DNA of 64,000 nt from Paralvinella palmiformis (Eukaryota > Annelida > Polychaeta > Terebellida > Alvinellidae). The notes below the pieces were generated by a model, which had not been told where the DNA came from, made no database searches, and saw nothing but the letters and a program-made list of their open reading frames with translations. The first letter of the stretch is position 1. Every line of letters begins with the position of its first letter. This document shows, one piece after another, positions 22,600 to 35,269 of the stretch. Location of the stretch: the NCBI GenBank assembly GCA_025642065.1, contig JAODUP010000150.1:536001-600000 (forward strand), given 5' to 3'. The position numbers and the translations under genes are program-made.

Positions 22600-24930
22600 A
22601 GTCCAAACTTTATTTTTGGTAATGAGCTATCAATTGTTGATTTTATGTTTTACCAGAAGACCTCTTTATAATGTCTGTGATATTAATAGTGATATTAATA
22701 GCTGTGATATTGTCTCGTTATATGACAGTAATGTTAGTGATCATCTACCTATCAGAATATTAAATACACTTAGGGTTCAACATTACAATAACTCAATACC
22801 AACAGGGACTGGCTATAGTGATTCGCTTTTCAATAATTGGTACACAAAATTAAACAACTATGAATATTGTCGTATCCTTTAAGATAAATTATCCTATATC
22901 TCAGTTTTCTCTGTTCAGTCGATCTGTGACGAAGCCAACTTACCGACTCAGGTGGATAATTAATTATGTGGATACCCTGAAATCTAAATTGGCCAAAGTG
23001 ATCCCTAAAAATGTATTCAAACCAAAGAAATACTGGTGTCCAGACTTATCCCAGGCCAGAGACACCAAGAGATTTTGGTGGCGTCTGTGGTCTGATAATA
23101 GTAAGCCAAGGGAAGGAGAGGTATATCAATGTTATAAAAATGTGAAGAAATTATTCGTAAATTATCAAGATTGTGTAACTTAAAAAACAACAACGAATTG
23201 TATGAATCTCTGGACAACTTACTGAAAAGAGACGTAACTCGCTTCTGGAAAACCGTGAAAAGAACAAAAAAAAAAGTAAATGACATACTAACATTGAACC
23301 AAATGAATGTTCGCGATATTTCTCCGGCACAATACAGGATAATTCAAAGAACCTATCTCATAAACAGTCCGCGATATCTTCTTGTGTTGAGAACTCTTAC
23401 AATAATATACACGTCTCAACTATTAAACTTGTCATAACGTCCGACCAAGTCCTTTAATGTATAAAAAAGACTGAAAAGAAATAGTTTACCTGGAATAGAT
23501 GGAATATGTGGAGAATTTCTTATAAACGGCATCTCTGACGCCCTTTCTAGTCATTTATCATATTTCTATTCGTGTCTACTCACTTTTAATTGTGTTCTTG
23601 TGGTTTTTAATACCGGTGTTATGGTGCCAGCTCTTAAAAGACCAACCCTTAACCCTATTGTTGCTACGAATTATACACCTATTATTGTATCTTCTAAGTT
23701 CTTTGAGTTAATAGTTTCCTTTAGAGATTATGTAATAATCAATTTGACTTTAGGTCTGACTTCGGCATATAGAATGGAACTTCTCTATTGAATGATCTTA
23801 TGTGTAACAATAAATACACTTGTTACAATATGTTTATATGTAGTTTAGATGTCGATAAATGTTTTGACTCTATATCACACGAAGGTTTATTTTATAAATT
23901 ATATAATGTTTTACCTGATATACATTGGCGATTCTTACACAAATGGTATTCTAATCTAGATGTTGTCATCAAATGAGATAGTTATATAGACTATAGCACG
24001 TAAGTATACTTTCACCTGTTTTATTTAACTTATTTCTGTCTGGTTTAATGCTTGAATTGTCTCTTTGTAAACACGGGGTACGTGTCGGGAACCACTTATA
24101 TAACTCGTTTGTTTATGCTGATTATGTCTCTTTATTTAATACTACTGTTCCATGTCTACAACAATTGATTGATATATGACGGATTATTCATCCCTATGGC
24201 GTTTTAATTTTGACATAAAAAAGACCAAACGTATGACGGTATGTAAAGGATATGGTTGTTTTACGACAACGCCCCAATGGTATCTGAAAAACAAACGCAT
24301 ACATGTGGAAGACAAGGATATACTGGGTGTAACTTCTAATAATAATGTTAAATACAACGACTATGTTAGTACTCGAATTCAAAAAGCTAAACGAAGTATG
24401 TTTTCAATAAACAACATTGGTATGTCATATCCAGGTTTAAATACAAAAAGCAAAGTTCACTTATATAAAGCCATATGTTTGCCTACTTTATTATATGGTG
24501 AGTGTCAATAATGTGGCTAAGATTCAGTCTACACAAGGTAACATCATGAAATACGTTTGTAGTCTCAACAAAAGATCTCATCATAGTAATTTATTTCAAG
24601 CGCTTGTCATATCTGATGCGAATACTCTTTTAAATAAATATAACAAGTCTTTATTTACCAGAATATTTCAAAACGATTTACCAACCAGGAACCTTTGTGT
24701 ATATTTTATTGATTTATTTGTTTTCATACATTGCTGATGGTCTCGTCGACTCACTACGATTTATCTTATACAGTGATAATTATATAACGCCATTGTCTAA
24801 CGAGTATCTTTTAGTTAAACATTGTTATTGTTGTATTAAGCTTGTATTGTTCTTGTTTATAATATTGTTGTATGTACTTTTATCTTGTATTTTCTCCATT
24901 CTATGGAGGTTGAATACAATAAAGAAATAA
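22600..24930 (+). mobile_element. Degraded non-LTR retrotransposon (endonuclease + RT)
   Basis: Several frames in order spell a LINE pol. The endonuclease end contains VSDHLPIRI (about 22760). RT motif A is LDVDKCFDSISHEGLFYKL (about 23840), and the catalytic YADD is changed to YADY (about 24115). The thumb reads SLWRFNFDIKKTKRMTV with NIGMSYPGLNTKSK, and the tail reads LNKRSHHSNLFQALVIS and DGLVDSLRFILYSDN. Frameshifts, stops and an internal deletion make it dead. The 3' end has an AATAAAG-like tail near 24,920. The clade (jockey/RTE-like) is uncertain. Confidence 0.85.
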
Positions 24931-24970
24931 TGTCGTATTCACCGCCGTCTTTTGTCAGTTTTTGTTTGCC

Positions 24971-24971
24971 A

Positions 24972-25002
<31 letters not shown>

Positions 25003-25038
25003 AACCAACTGAGCAACTCATAGACGTGTCTCTCTCTC

Positions 25039-25129
<91 letters not shown>
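24971..25129. repeat. Compound (CA)n-(CT)n-(TA)n-(TG)n microsatellite
   Basis: Four dinucleotide runs are stacked just after the LINE 3' end. They may have grown from its tail. Confidence 0.95.
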
Positions 25130-25131
<2 letters not shown>

Positions 25132-25459
25132 TCATTAAAAAGAAATTGTACCGAGAGCTTTAAGAACCCAAATAAAACAGGGGAAGCCGGTTAGCCACCG
25201 TAAAGTGTTGCCACCTGGCGAATATATATTTCTTAAAATGCATTATTGTTTTACTGAGCCTTCAAAGGAAGAGTACATAGAAAACACATGCACTGACTAC
25301 ATCATCATCATCAACACTATTGTATCTGTATAAATCAATCAGCACAATATATAAATATTATCGGGATGACTAGCAATAAAAACGTGTTATGTATAAAGTT
25401 GAAATATAACAAATCATAAAAATAATAGGTAAAATATACCATAATACAATATCAGGTGT

Positions 25460-26171
25460 CAACATTAAAATAACACCAACAACATACTTAATACATGACG
25501 ATCGTAAGGATCATGGCTCATCGGTAGCTGCCTTACACTGTCTGCCAACCCATCTTCTAATATGTAACGCTCTTTTGTCGGCATAACTTTATCAATAAGA
25601 AATAAAAATATATTTACTTCGTGTTTAAGACAAATGGTTTTTACTTTGGCGATAAGATCAGTGTGACCAATTAGCTTGCCACGGATATACATATTTAAAA
25701 GATGACAATAAAATGACCTTGCTCGTGAGGTGTTACAAAATATGGCGCACATCAAATCTAGTGAACTTATTCCGACACTCGTTTCTATCTTATTTACATC
25801 CAGTACTTTCAGAACAGGTTTACTTTTGCAGTACCTTTTGCAGACCTGCAACTTTTCCATGTTGCTTAGCGACTTTTTACTTATATACAAAGAATTACAA
25901 CAATATGTTAAAACAGGTCTAATTGCCGCCTTCCAAACCTATGACAAAGTATCAATATCTGAGCTATTATTATTATAACTAGCGCCTTCCACGGCATAAT
26001 ACGCTCTCCTACATGCATTAATTCAATTATCAAAGTGTACATTTGGCTTATCGAGAGATAATGAGACACCTAAAAGCTCACACTGTCACTTTCTTTACGT
26101 TTTATATCGCTAAGCATCCACTCAGGATGTGGATCTAAATTACAATTACCAATTATGGTACATTCAGTTTT

Positions 26172-26175
<4 letters not shown>
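25460..26175 (-). mobile_element. Second degraded LINE fragment (RT thumb and C-terminus)
   Basis: The minus strand gives CNLDPHPEWMLSDIKRKES, then RRAYYAVEGASY, WKAAIRPVLTYCCNSLYISK and finally the longest piece, about 140 codons (25465-25890), with FCNTSRARSFYCHLLNMYIR and LADSVRQL. This is the end of a LINE pol of a style related to, but different from, the plus-strand copy next to it. Only a stop and one frameshift separate the pieces, so it may be younger than its neighbour. Confidence 0.75.
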
Positions 26176-26220
<45 letters not shown>

Positions 26221-26260
26221 CGAACATACACACACACAAACACACACACATACACGCACA
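26176..26260. repeat. (TA)n-(CA)n microsatellite
   Basis: A TA run at 26176-26218 is followed by a CA-rich run. It interrupts the start of the adjacent LINE fragment. Confidence 0.93.
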
Positions 26261-26449
26261 TATTCTCTCTTGTTTATATAGATATATATCGTCATAATGT
26301 TATTTACCATTAACTATGAACGTTATGATTACATTGGTGATCTGAGAAGAGTAATTTATATAATCATAACGTGGCGACAAATTGTTGTTGGGCCGAGTGA
26401 TAATTGTGTTAATCTCAGCGATAGTTACACGTAGAGCGTATGTTAAAAA

Positions 26450-26565
26450 AAAAAATTATTGATCGATGAAACATGCTTCAAACTCGAACCAACGCCAATA
26501 TTCGATCCGACCTGCTAAATGTCTGGAGTAGAGCGTGTTACTAACTGTGCTACTATAAACATCAT
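26450..26565 (-). mobile_element. SINE family 2, degraded head
   Basis: The minus strand shows GTAGCACAGTTAGTAACACG (A-box-like), GGATCGAATATTGGCG (B-box-like) and then TGAAGCATGTTTCAT. The order is the same as in the better copy at 46763-46951. It is old and truncated. Confidence 0.5.
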
Positions 26566-26654
26566 ATTGTCAATAACATAAGTCAGTATCGTTAATAAAT
26601 AAACTATATCTCAGCCACTTCTAGATAACTTAGCGTTAGATATAAATGAGGTAA

Positions 26655-26830
26655 ATTAATGATTTACCGCCATTTTTCTGCACAAGGTAGTCTCGATGGG
26701 TCAGGTAAAGAGATATGAAGTGAAAGATGAAACACCACTCATCCTCAGCTATACTTGGATTTGAGCCCCGTTCCTATAGATCTGTAGCCAATCGCATTAC
26801 TAGCTGGACTAAAGAGGTCACATGAACTTT
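26655..26830 (-). mobile_element. SINE family 2, degraded copy
   Basis: The minus strand carries a decayed tRNA-like head (CAGCTAGTAATGCGATTGGC, GGGGCTCAAATCC). The family body GTGTTTCATCTTTCACTTC and the 3' end GGCGGTAAATCATTAAT follow. Confidence 0.65.
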
Positions 26831-27679
26831 GTTTTATAGAAATATTATTATTATATACTGTTGGTTCTTTATTAAGATGTTGTAACTAAACTGTCTAATA
26901 TTTTCTGTTTTTCCAAATCTAAATATTTTCGTGTTAGATTTTCGTTTGAAGATTAAGTTTATACAAACTGATACATAACTGATCCGGTATCGCTAACATT
27001 TTATATGTGATCCAAACGACGAGATGGTTAACGAGCAGCATCATAATAGGGTTATTGAATATTTATAATTTTGTATAAATATTTACCGCTTGATAGATTC
27101 AACCAATTATTTTAAGACGACATATTAAGACTGTTCTTCGTGTCATATACCAATTTTGATGTACGTCATAATGATTCATAACCTCAAAGTTGTACAAAAT
27201 CGTTTAGAAAAATCCCACCAAACATTGATACAACTTATAAAACTCTCGGTACTGGTTCAGTAATTTGCTAGAAATAATCTATTAGTCGGTGACCTGATAA
27301 TGTATAAGATAAAACAAGACTTCAAGAATATTGAATTTTACGATTTAGAAGATTTTGTTTATAAAAAATAGTTCTCGATAGAGATCATTAAATATAGTTT
27401 TAATGAATTGATATTTGATTGATAATAGATAGTTTGGTAAAACCTACTCTGGCGTGATTATGAACTATATATTACATTTCAATTATCTAAATATGAGGTG
27501 ACAGTTACAAATTTGTGTTATTTGTAAAATGTATTTAATCTTATAATTTAGATACATAAATAATTTTTGCAAAACTGTTCTGATTATAAAAATTAATTTA
27601 TTGACAAATGAAGTAGGAAACGTTCGCTCCAAATAATAAATATACCACCAGAGAAAAATAATCAGTTGATAAATCAGAT

Positions 27680-27930
27680 GATGATGATGATGATTGATGT
27701 TTTACGGCTACTTTTGTACACATAGTAGGCTAAATAGGCCATCATAAATGATATGATGATGATGATTGATGTTTTACGGCCACTTTTATGCACAACGTAG
27801 GCTAAATGGGCCGAGCAACCTCCAAAGGTAATGAGGCGAAGTCAAAGACGAAACAACCTTCAGATGTGCCCACGCCGAAATTCGAACACGGGTGTTAGTG
27901 ATCTGTGGTCCAACACTCATAAATAATCAC
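27680..27930 (-). mobile_element. SINE family 2 copy with doubled 3' end and (ATC)n tail
   Basis: On the minus strand GTTGGACCACAGATCAC and GTGTTCGAATTTCGGCG form the tRNA-like head. The body reads CATTACCTTTGGAGGTTGCT, and the 3' part reads GGCCGTAAAACATCAATC, ending in (ATC)n. The 3' part then occurs a second time after a 12-bp spacer. The arrangement is either a nested insertion or a dimeric tail. Confidence 0.8.
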
Positions 27931-27938
27931 TGGCAAAT

Positions 27939-27940
<2 letters not shown>

Positions 27941-28010
<70 letters not shown>
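27941..28010. repeat. (TA)n microsatellite
   Basis: An uninterrupted TA run of about 35 units. Confidence 0.95.
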
Positions 28011-28013
<3 letters not shown>

Positions 28014-28224
28014 AGTTATTTATATTTATTTTATTCATTCTTTTCCAGTGAATTAAAAATGGTTCATTCATTCAGGGATACGCCCTTTCGAATGCTATGG
28101 TTTCATTATTGATTAATTGCACGTCAGGTGGCAGCACCATCGAATATTTTAGCCATGCTAGTGACTTCGGCGTTATTTAGCTTTCAGCGAGGTTTTGTTA
28201 GTCTCGGTCAACGTGTGTCTATCT

Positions 28225-28302
28225 CTCTGACTATCTATCTATCTATCTGTCTGTCTATCTATCTAACTATCTATATATCTAGACAGCTTTCTATCTATCT
28301 AT
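28225..28302. repeat. (CTAT)n microsatellite
   Basis: Imperfect CTAT/CTGT tetranucleotides. Confidence 0.85.
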
Positions 28303-29073
28303 AGATGCATGACACCAGCACAGAGTTATAATTTTCAGCAGACAGACAAAATGTCAAGTTCAACGCAGCTGGTGGCGGAAAGATTAAAAACATTGTGCTG
28401 TCATTTTAAAAAGGTGCATTTTTCTCGTCAACATTCTTAAATGACAGATGATTTTTTATTATTTCCTCACATTTAGCTACACATAATACTGTACCGTGGA
28501 TATCTGAGTAGACTCTGGGACTAATTAGTAACTTAACCATATTTGGTGACTGAATCGTTTTGTGCCAACTCAGCGACATAACTGAAATGACGACAGTAAT
28601 TAGAGTTCGATAAGAGATGATATTTAGTATTGCCTTGATGACAGTTAGAAGGTCAGCTGTTGGAAAAAGGTCATGTGATAAAGCACAAATTGGAGTTTTT
28701 ATATATTGCTGTTTGTACACACGCGCAAGCACGCAGGCATCCACGCGCACACGCGCACACACACATGTATCCCAATAAACGTATAATTTACCTAAAATAT
28801 GACCAAAATCTCCCCTCTATCACACCAGAAACATGATATTTATTGTTAAATGTGAAAAAGGAAAAACTCGTGAGAGATTTCTATTAAAAAGTGGCTTTTA
28901 ACCTCGATATTATCTCTATACTTCACTATCTTGTTTACGATAAGGTAATCATCTGATTAGAGACCATATGTCTTGACTTAGAACAATAGGAATATAGCCA
29001 TACATCTAGAATAACCGCCTTACATGGATATAACAGCGGCCTTACAGAGGCGGAACAGCGGCATTACGCGGTT

Positions 29074-29427
29074 ATGACAGCGTCCATTCGGTGCATGGCC
29101 ATTCAGAGGGCGAACGTATATTATGACGAGCTATTCATTCAATCTGTCGACGATAAGATAGAAAACTATTTGTTTATCAGATGTTTATTTTCAGTATCGT
29201 GTCTGCTATTTGTGTTGATAATTGCCACGATCGTGATTAGTTCTGTATGTTTTGGCCTTTTCAGGTTCCGTTTCGATAAAATGCGAACTTATCTTGATTT
29301 GTGTGCGAAATTATCAGCGACACCATTTATGTCGAGTGTTTTAAAGTGTGAAACATCAATTGTGCGTCGTCGAGTAAGCTATTACGATAGAATAATTAAC
29401 GACATCTTCAGTGATGGGCTCAGATAG
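29074..29427 (+). CDS. Uncertain small ORF with one hydrophobic segment
   Basis: An ATG-to-TAG frame of 117 codons lies in otherwise empty sequence. Residues about 33-63 (including LFVLIIATIVISSVCFGLF) would form a membrane helix, followed by a basic tail. I recognise no family and see no splice context, so it may be a chance frame. Confidence 0.15.
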   Translation: MTASIRCMAIQRANVYYDELFIQSVDDKIENYLFIRCLFSVSCLLFVLIIATIVISSVCFGLFRFRFDKMRTYLDLCAKLSATPFMSSVLKCETSIVRRRVSYYDRIINDIFSDGLR

Positions 29428-29849
29428 GCTGACTCAGCAGTTTCTTATGACATCGGTCACTATCATGGCTGCTGAGTGTTGTTTTCAGTTTGTGAGTAAG
29501 TAATAACTGAAAATATTATTTGGGCAACTATACAAACACACGCGTAAAATAATTTGATGTCGATCCCTGTCTGGACTTCGATTTTGATTGGACTATATTG
29601 GATATTTCTGATAGATATTATTTAAGTTTTAACCTATTTTTATCTTCCTAACTTTAGTTATATGGATATAATTTTCTCACTTCTTGAAATACTTCTTATT
29701 ATTGTTAGTTCACGTATTTAAAAGTAGTTATTATTGTTTACATCTAATAATAGGCTTTAATTTATAAACCACAAATATACGCCAACATCCTTCCTTCGTC
29801 CACATACACATACGCGCGCGTACGCACACATGCACACGCGTGCGCGCGC

Positions 29850-29886
29850 ACTACAGGCACACACACACACACAGGTACACACACAG

Positions 29887-29927
<41 letters not shown>

Positions 29928-29935
29928 CACACACA
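29850..29935. repeat. (CA)n microsatellite
   Basis: A CA-rich run with GGCACA interruptions. Confidence 0.93.
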
Positions 29936-31605
29936 ATTTTTTTAATACATCTGTAGGATATTTCAGTATTATGAGCAATTGCTATAGTTTATTTAAGTTG
30001 AGAATAGTTCCACAACTACCATTGACTTGGATACTACAAATTATTAAATGCCCATCCTTTAAACAAACCACAAAACATAATGTTATAATTAACTCTCATC
30101 TATAGTAAAATCTATATCTAAAATATGTTGTATAGAACTGAGATGAGATTGTTATATATGTATGTTAGGATTGTATAAGATGATTCAAATATATATATCA
30201 GTTATCTGTTGTAAATAACAGATCTCATTAATGTCGACATTTAGCGGAAGTGAGGTTTGACTTTTGGGCAACAAATCAGTGAAAGAAAATTGTTATTGTT
30301 AGGTGAAGGTACCGAATGACCCCTTGCGGTGAACTGTTGATATGATAACCTGTTTTTATATATATAGACAACGTTGATAGAGTCAAGTACTGAATTATTA
30401 TAGTTGTTGTAAAGATACAACTCTACTCGTCACCTCTATAGGGGCAGGCATGTGTGTGTGTGTGTGTGCGTGTGTGTGCGTGCGTGCGTGTGTGTGTGTT
30501 AGCCGTGTGGAATATAGCACTGCCACAGAGAATCTCGGAGCGTGAATTCAAAACCTGGACGATTCTTCAGGGGATTGGATCCAGACTGGCGACTTTCCAC
30601 GCTGAGACATGTGTAATATCTCACCATTTCTGTGTGTGTATTCCGTAATAAGGTAATCAAACCACGTTACTATATACAGGTAGACATCAGTTTGTTGTTT
30701 ATATAATTGATGGCCATATTAATTATCTCTAATATAATAATATAACAAACAATTGACCATTCTGTGTAATACTCACTCGCCGTCCATGACCTCAAGTACA
30801 CCCCTACATAAGTATTAGTGAGCGAAGGTAAAACAACAGGAACATTGAAGTCACCACTGTTAGTGTTATAGGTATTGGGGTTAGGATAGGGTCAGACAGG
30901 TGAAGTCTGTCTCCGATCAGACATCATCAGTAACTGATAGATCACATATCCGTCTCCGTATCCATATCATCCCTTCACTTATAGACATTCGGTTATAGAG
31001 GATATTAGATAACGGGTCAGATTTAATCAGACACAGCGAGAACGACAATTTGTGGCTAAACTTATCAGAACTCCAAAACTCCCTATGTTTATCAGATGAC
31101 GAAATCCGCCGTCTAGGTGTGTGTAGTTATAACTTGTAGGCATCCGAGACTGCAACTAGCTAGAAACGATCGCGACCGTTGAGCGAATGACGTCACGAGA
31201 TAAAATACTTGTTTGTTTGTGTTGTCGGAAATTAAAGAGAACACGGAAACTAATCAACTGATGGTTTTTGTGTTTCTTTTATTTAATATGATATCTGATT
31301 AAATGATACACCTACAGTTTTTAAGGTTTAGTTATGTTTGCTGCCATATTGGATGGGGTATGGGTTGATGGTGGCGGGGGAGGAGTGTGTGTGTGTGGGG
31401 GGGGTTCGGTAGGAGTAATTAGTCGAATACTTCACAAATTACTCCGAGTTCTGGTATTTTATTGTTCTAACTTTAACAGTTACTGATGAATAGTTTCAGA
31501 GAAGTGAAAATGAAAATAATATTAATATAATAATTACGTCGCTGATACTTAGTAATTATGTCATTAATTGGTTATGATATATTACCAGTACTAATATACT
31601 AATAT
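29936..31605. other. Gene-free AT-rich sequence
   Basis: I see no exon or RNA gene. A (TG)n run lies at 30449-30500. The rest is unique-looking sequence without clear motifs. Confidence 0.5.
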
Positions 31606-31606
31606 A

Positions 31607-31672
<66 letters not shown>
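31606..31672. repeat. (TA)n microsatellite
   Basis: A long TA run. Confidence 0.95.
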
Positions 31673-31676
<4 letters not shown>

Positions 31677-31740
31677 CGAGCTCAATTTGTATTTTATTTC
31701 AGTTAGCATGTATAAATTTATTTACTGTATCTGAACTTGT

Positions 31741-31804
31741 ATTGTGTGTGTGTGTTTGTGTGTGTTTGTGTGTGTGTGTGCGCGCGCACCTGGGCGTGTT
31801 TGAT

Positions 31805-31842
<38 letters not shown>

Positions 31843-32069
31843 ACGGTGTCTATGTGTATGTGTTTGACGCTGTGTGTGTGTGTGTGTGTGAAAGAGAGAG
31901 AGTATCAGTATGTGTGTGTATGTGCGTGCGTGCGTGAGTGCGTGCCTGGGCGTGTTTGACGGTCTCTCTCTTTCCCTCTCTCTCTCTGTATTTGACGGTG
32001 TCTATGTGTATGTGTTTGACGCTGTGTGTGTTTGTGTATGTGTGTGTGCATGCGTGGGGTGTTTGACGG

Positions 32070-32100
<31 letters not shown>

Positions 32101-32127
32101 CATCTATCTATCTATCCGTCTAGCTTC
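31741..32127. repeat. Compound (TG)n/(TC)n/(CTAT)n array with a duplicated block
   Basis: A block made of CTGGGCGTGTTTGA, a (TC)n run, TGTATTTGACGGTGTC and a (TG)n run occurs at about 31788-31890. It recurs at about 31945-32040, followed by a (CTAT)n run. Confidence 0.9.
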
Positions 32128-32150
32128 GTTTATTTGGTTTTAACTTGTAG

Positions 32151-32312
32151 TCTGTTCCCAGTATTAAAACTCATGCTAAGACTGGTGCTTTTTCAGTTGC
32201 TGTCCCTACTCTTTGGAATTCGCTCTCTGAACATATTAAGTCATCAAATAGCAATGTTTCTTTCCGTCACCATTTGAATACTCACCTTTTCAGATTCACT
32301 TATCCTTCCTAA
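32151..32312 (+). mobile_element. LINE C-terminal fragment
   Basis: The plus frame gives KTHAKTGAFSVAVPTLWNSL followed by SNVSFRHHLNTHLFRFTYPS and a stop. This is the standard end of L2/CR1-type pol proteins, similar in style to the LINE at 18.4 kb but on the other strand. Only the last 50 or so codons remain. Confidence 0.75.
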
Positions 32313-34140
32313 GTTTCCTTTCCGTCTGATCATTGTTGATGAACTTTGCATCGTACCCGTACTATGAGTGTGTCCAAACCCTGTACTTGGTGGCCCACTG
32401 AGCTCGATTCTTTTTGAGGATATTGGCGCCATAGAAGTTTTGTAATTATTATTATTAATTAAATAGTTCTCTTTAAAGTTGCCTTCCTTTTGGTTAGTTC
32501 TTTGTTTTCAGTTACTGACAAATGAAATACTTTTTTCAGGGATCCAATACCCCCTCAGTCCCCCTCTCCTCTCACTCTCGCCGTCCCCCTCCTCTACCAC
32601 ACCCGCCCCCCTCTCTGTCTAAAGTCGATATTTATTTAGCGTCACAAGACGAGCGTTGTTCTCGTGGAATGAAGTTCAAAGGAAGTCAGAGTTTTGGCAG
32701 AACCTCGGTAGACAAATGTTTGTCGATAAACAATCATCTTGTGACAGGTTCTCTGCCGTGTGCCACCTCGAAGCATCTGACACAATTCTCATTGTCGATG
32801 TTCTGTCAATGAAGCCATTTTGGTGACAAAAGTCCTCTCCCGATCCTGGACAATATCCGATGTTTTTATTCTTGGAGTTTGTCCATTTTTTTGACGAGGC
32901 CAACACCTGCAGAGAGAAGGTAACTTTGACCTGGAGCGGAGCCGAGGTCAGGGGGGCTGGGCGTGGGAGTCGTTATAACCGACAGTAGAGAATTAAATAT
33001 TAGCTATGACTGTCACTGTTAATTTTGTCTTTACTCATACTTATGTCGTCAAATATTGGCATTTAGTGTTGAGGGAGTTATCAGAAGTTGGCGACTAACA
33101 CTTAATCAAACACACCTGGAATTCTGATGTGAATCAGATATGCTTCGATTAAACCGACTGAAATATTGTCAATCGAGACTTCGATATACGGGATGCGAAA
33201 TGTTCGAAGAGTAGATCAATCGATATAAAAACCGGCGACAAACGAGGGGGGTGATGTCGAATTAACAAAACCTAGATCCGGCTTACGGCAGAAAAAAACT
33301 CCAATTCAAGTTCTTCTTCTGTTCGTTCACTCATAACTGTTGATCCATGGTATTATTGTCTATTAGAGTGCGCCCCTGGGGGGGGGGGGATCAATACCTT
33401 CGCTTCAGTACTTGGGGTTTCTGTTAGAGTTACCACAGCCTCAGCCTTAGTCTATATCTGTCTAGCCTCTACTCATTGACCAGTCCAATTTGGATGTCCC
33501 TAACAGAAGCCAAAGCTCCTCTGGGTCATTGAGACTTAACCCCTCCCCTTCAACACATCAAGGAATGGACTATGAAGGAGGTGAATTCAGGATCAAATTG
33601 GGTTAATTTTTAAAAGATTATATGCATAGTGTAAGAGTGTAGAATAATCACCTGTTTGACTGATTATATTAAGAGTCAATAATTAAAAATTTTATTTTTT
33701 CGCGGTATTCGAAGCTTGCCATGAAATGTACAGTAAACCTGGGTGATAAAATATAAAGTCTTTAAATAAACGATGTTCTATTGTAAAAAATAATATGAAT
33801 ATAATCTACAAAGGTTACATATTTACGAACTAACTGCGTCAAATGTATTCATTTGTCACAGTAAAGTCAGAAGATATGGCAGTAACTTTCAGATGATGGG
33901 CTGTTATAAAGAAATACAGCCAACTAGAATCGATAAAAACTCTCTCACTCCCAACAGATCATGATTCCTGATTTTAGGATTTTAGCTGGGAAATCAGCGT
34001 CAACAGATAAACATGTCTGATAGAAGACTGACTCTGTCTTATAGTTAGTTGTCTTTGATAGTAGAGTAAAGGACAGTATTCTTATCGTCTCTATCTATTA
34101 ATTTAACGATATTTAATTCTGATTACACGCTCGAAGACGA
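32313..34140. other. Gene-free sequence
   Basis: No supported gene or RNA. Short homopolymer G and C runs occur (for example at about 33378). Confidence 0.45.
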
Positions 34141-34159
34141 AAACTAATAACCTCTTCTT

Positions 34160-34480
34160 TGTGTCGTTGGCCGGCCAAAGATCAAACCGCGCAGTGAAGC
34201 GGCGCATTGCGCGCGCACCACCACCACGTGATCATCATGGCCGTATCTGTGTCGCTTCTAACAACGACAAACTAAATTACGCCATTAATTGCTCAGATGT
34301 TTGCGGCTCTAAGCTGGAGAGCTTTACTCGTCGTCAGAACTAACCGACAATTTGGCTTTGGCGAGATTTTGTCCTTTTAATGTCAGTAATTAGAACAAAG
34401 ACATAATCAGTTGAGCAAGACTCGGCCAATATGGCCGCCGGCTAGGACGTTGACAAATCACCGTGTTTTGTATTAGTGCC
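34160..34480. promoter_or_regulatory. Candidate regulatory island 1
   Basis: This is a GC-richer unique stretch. It holds the 12-bp palindrome TTGGCCGGCCAA (34167-34178) directly followed by a TCF-like AGATCAAA. Further along are GCGCATTGCGCGCGC, CACGTG, a SOX-like AACAAAG next to TAATTA, and a YY1-like ATGGCCGCC. It has no coding potential. Regulatory function is inferred from motif density only. Confidence 0.35.
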
Positions 34481-34899
34481 GCAAAATTGATACTTTTGTG
34501 GCCAGAAAGCAGAACTGGAGGATTTAATGTTCGTAGCTCGCCTTAGTGGTGTAACAGGCGAGACCAGCTGGCAATATTGGTCAGCTGGTGATGAGCTGAG
34601 TGCTGGGTGGGGTGTTACGATGATGGGCGAATAGATGAACTGCGTGTGTGTGTGTGTGGGGGGGGGGGAAGTGGCGAAAGCTGATACGTACTTTTCGGTA
34701 AATAGATTGAGCCTTTGTTGGCTTGGTAACGAAGTGTAATTTAAAGCTTCTGTCCTGACCAGTGATTGCTCCGTCCTGTAACAAAATATTAATTGAAAGA
34801 AACTGGAAAATGGAAAAAAAGAGAAAAATAAACTACATGTATGTTATAATAAATTTAAAAAAATATAAATAATATAACGATACATAGAATTAAAAAATA

Positions 34900-34980
34900 T
34901 TGTTAATAGACGCCTTTCATCCGTTTATCTGTCTATCTGTCTGTTTGTTTATCTGTCTATCTGTCTGCCTGTCCATCTGT
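34900..34980. repeat. (CTGT/CTAT)n microsatellite
   Basis: Imperfect tetranucleotide repeats. Confidence 0.8.
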
Positions 34981-35269
34981 AGAACCCTTTCTTTATCAAA
35001 GTAGATGTCGTTCAGTCTCTGCAAATACTCTTTTTGACATCAGAGAATATGTCGTAATATATGTAATACATGTCATAAACATTAATATAGGGGAGGAGTC
35101 TGAATATATGTCTTACAACGTAGTAAATGTCACATATATAAATACATGTCGCATAATGCAATATATGTTAGAGAAGGACACACATGTCACTGATAGTAAT
35201 ATGAGTAAAAAGAGAACAATAAATGTCACATATTGTATCATATTACATGTTGACAGAAATCACGTTATT

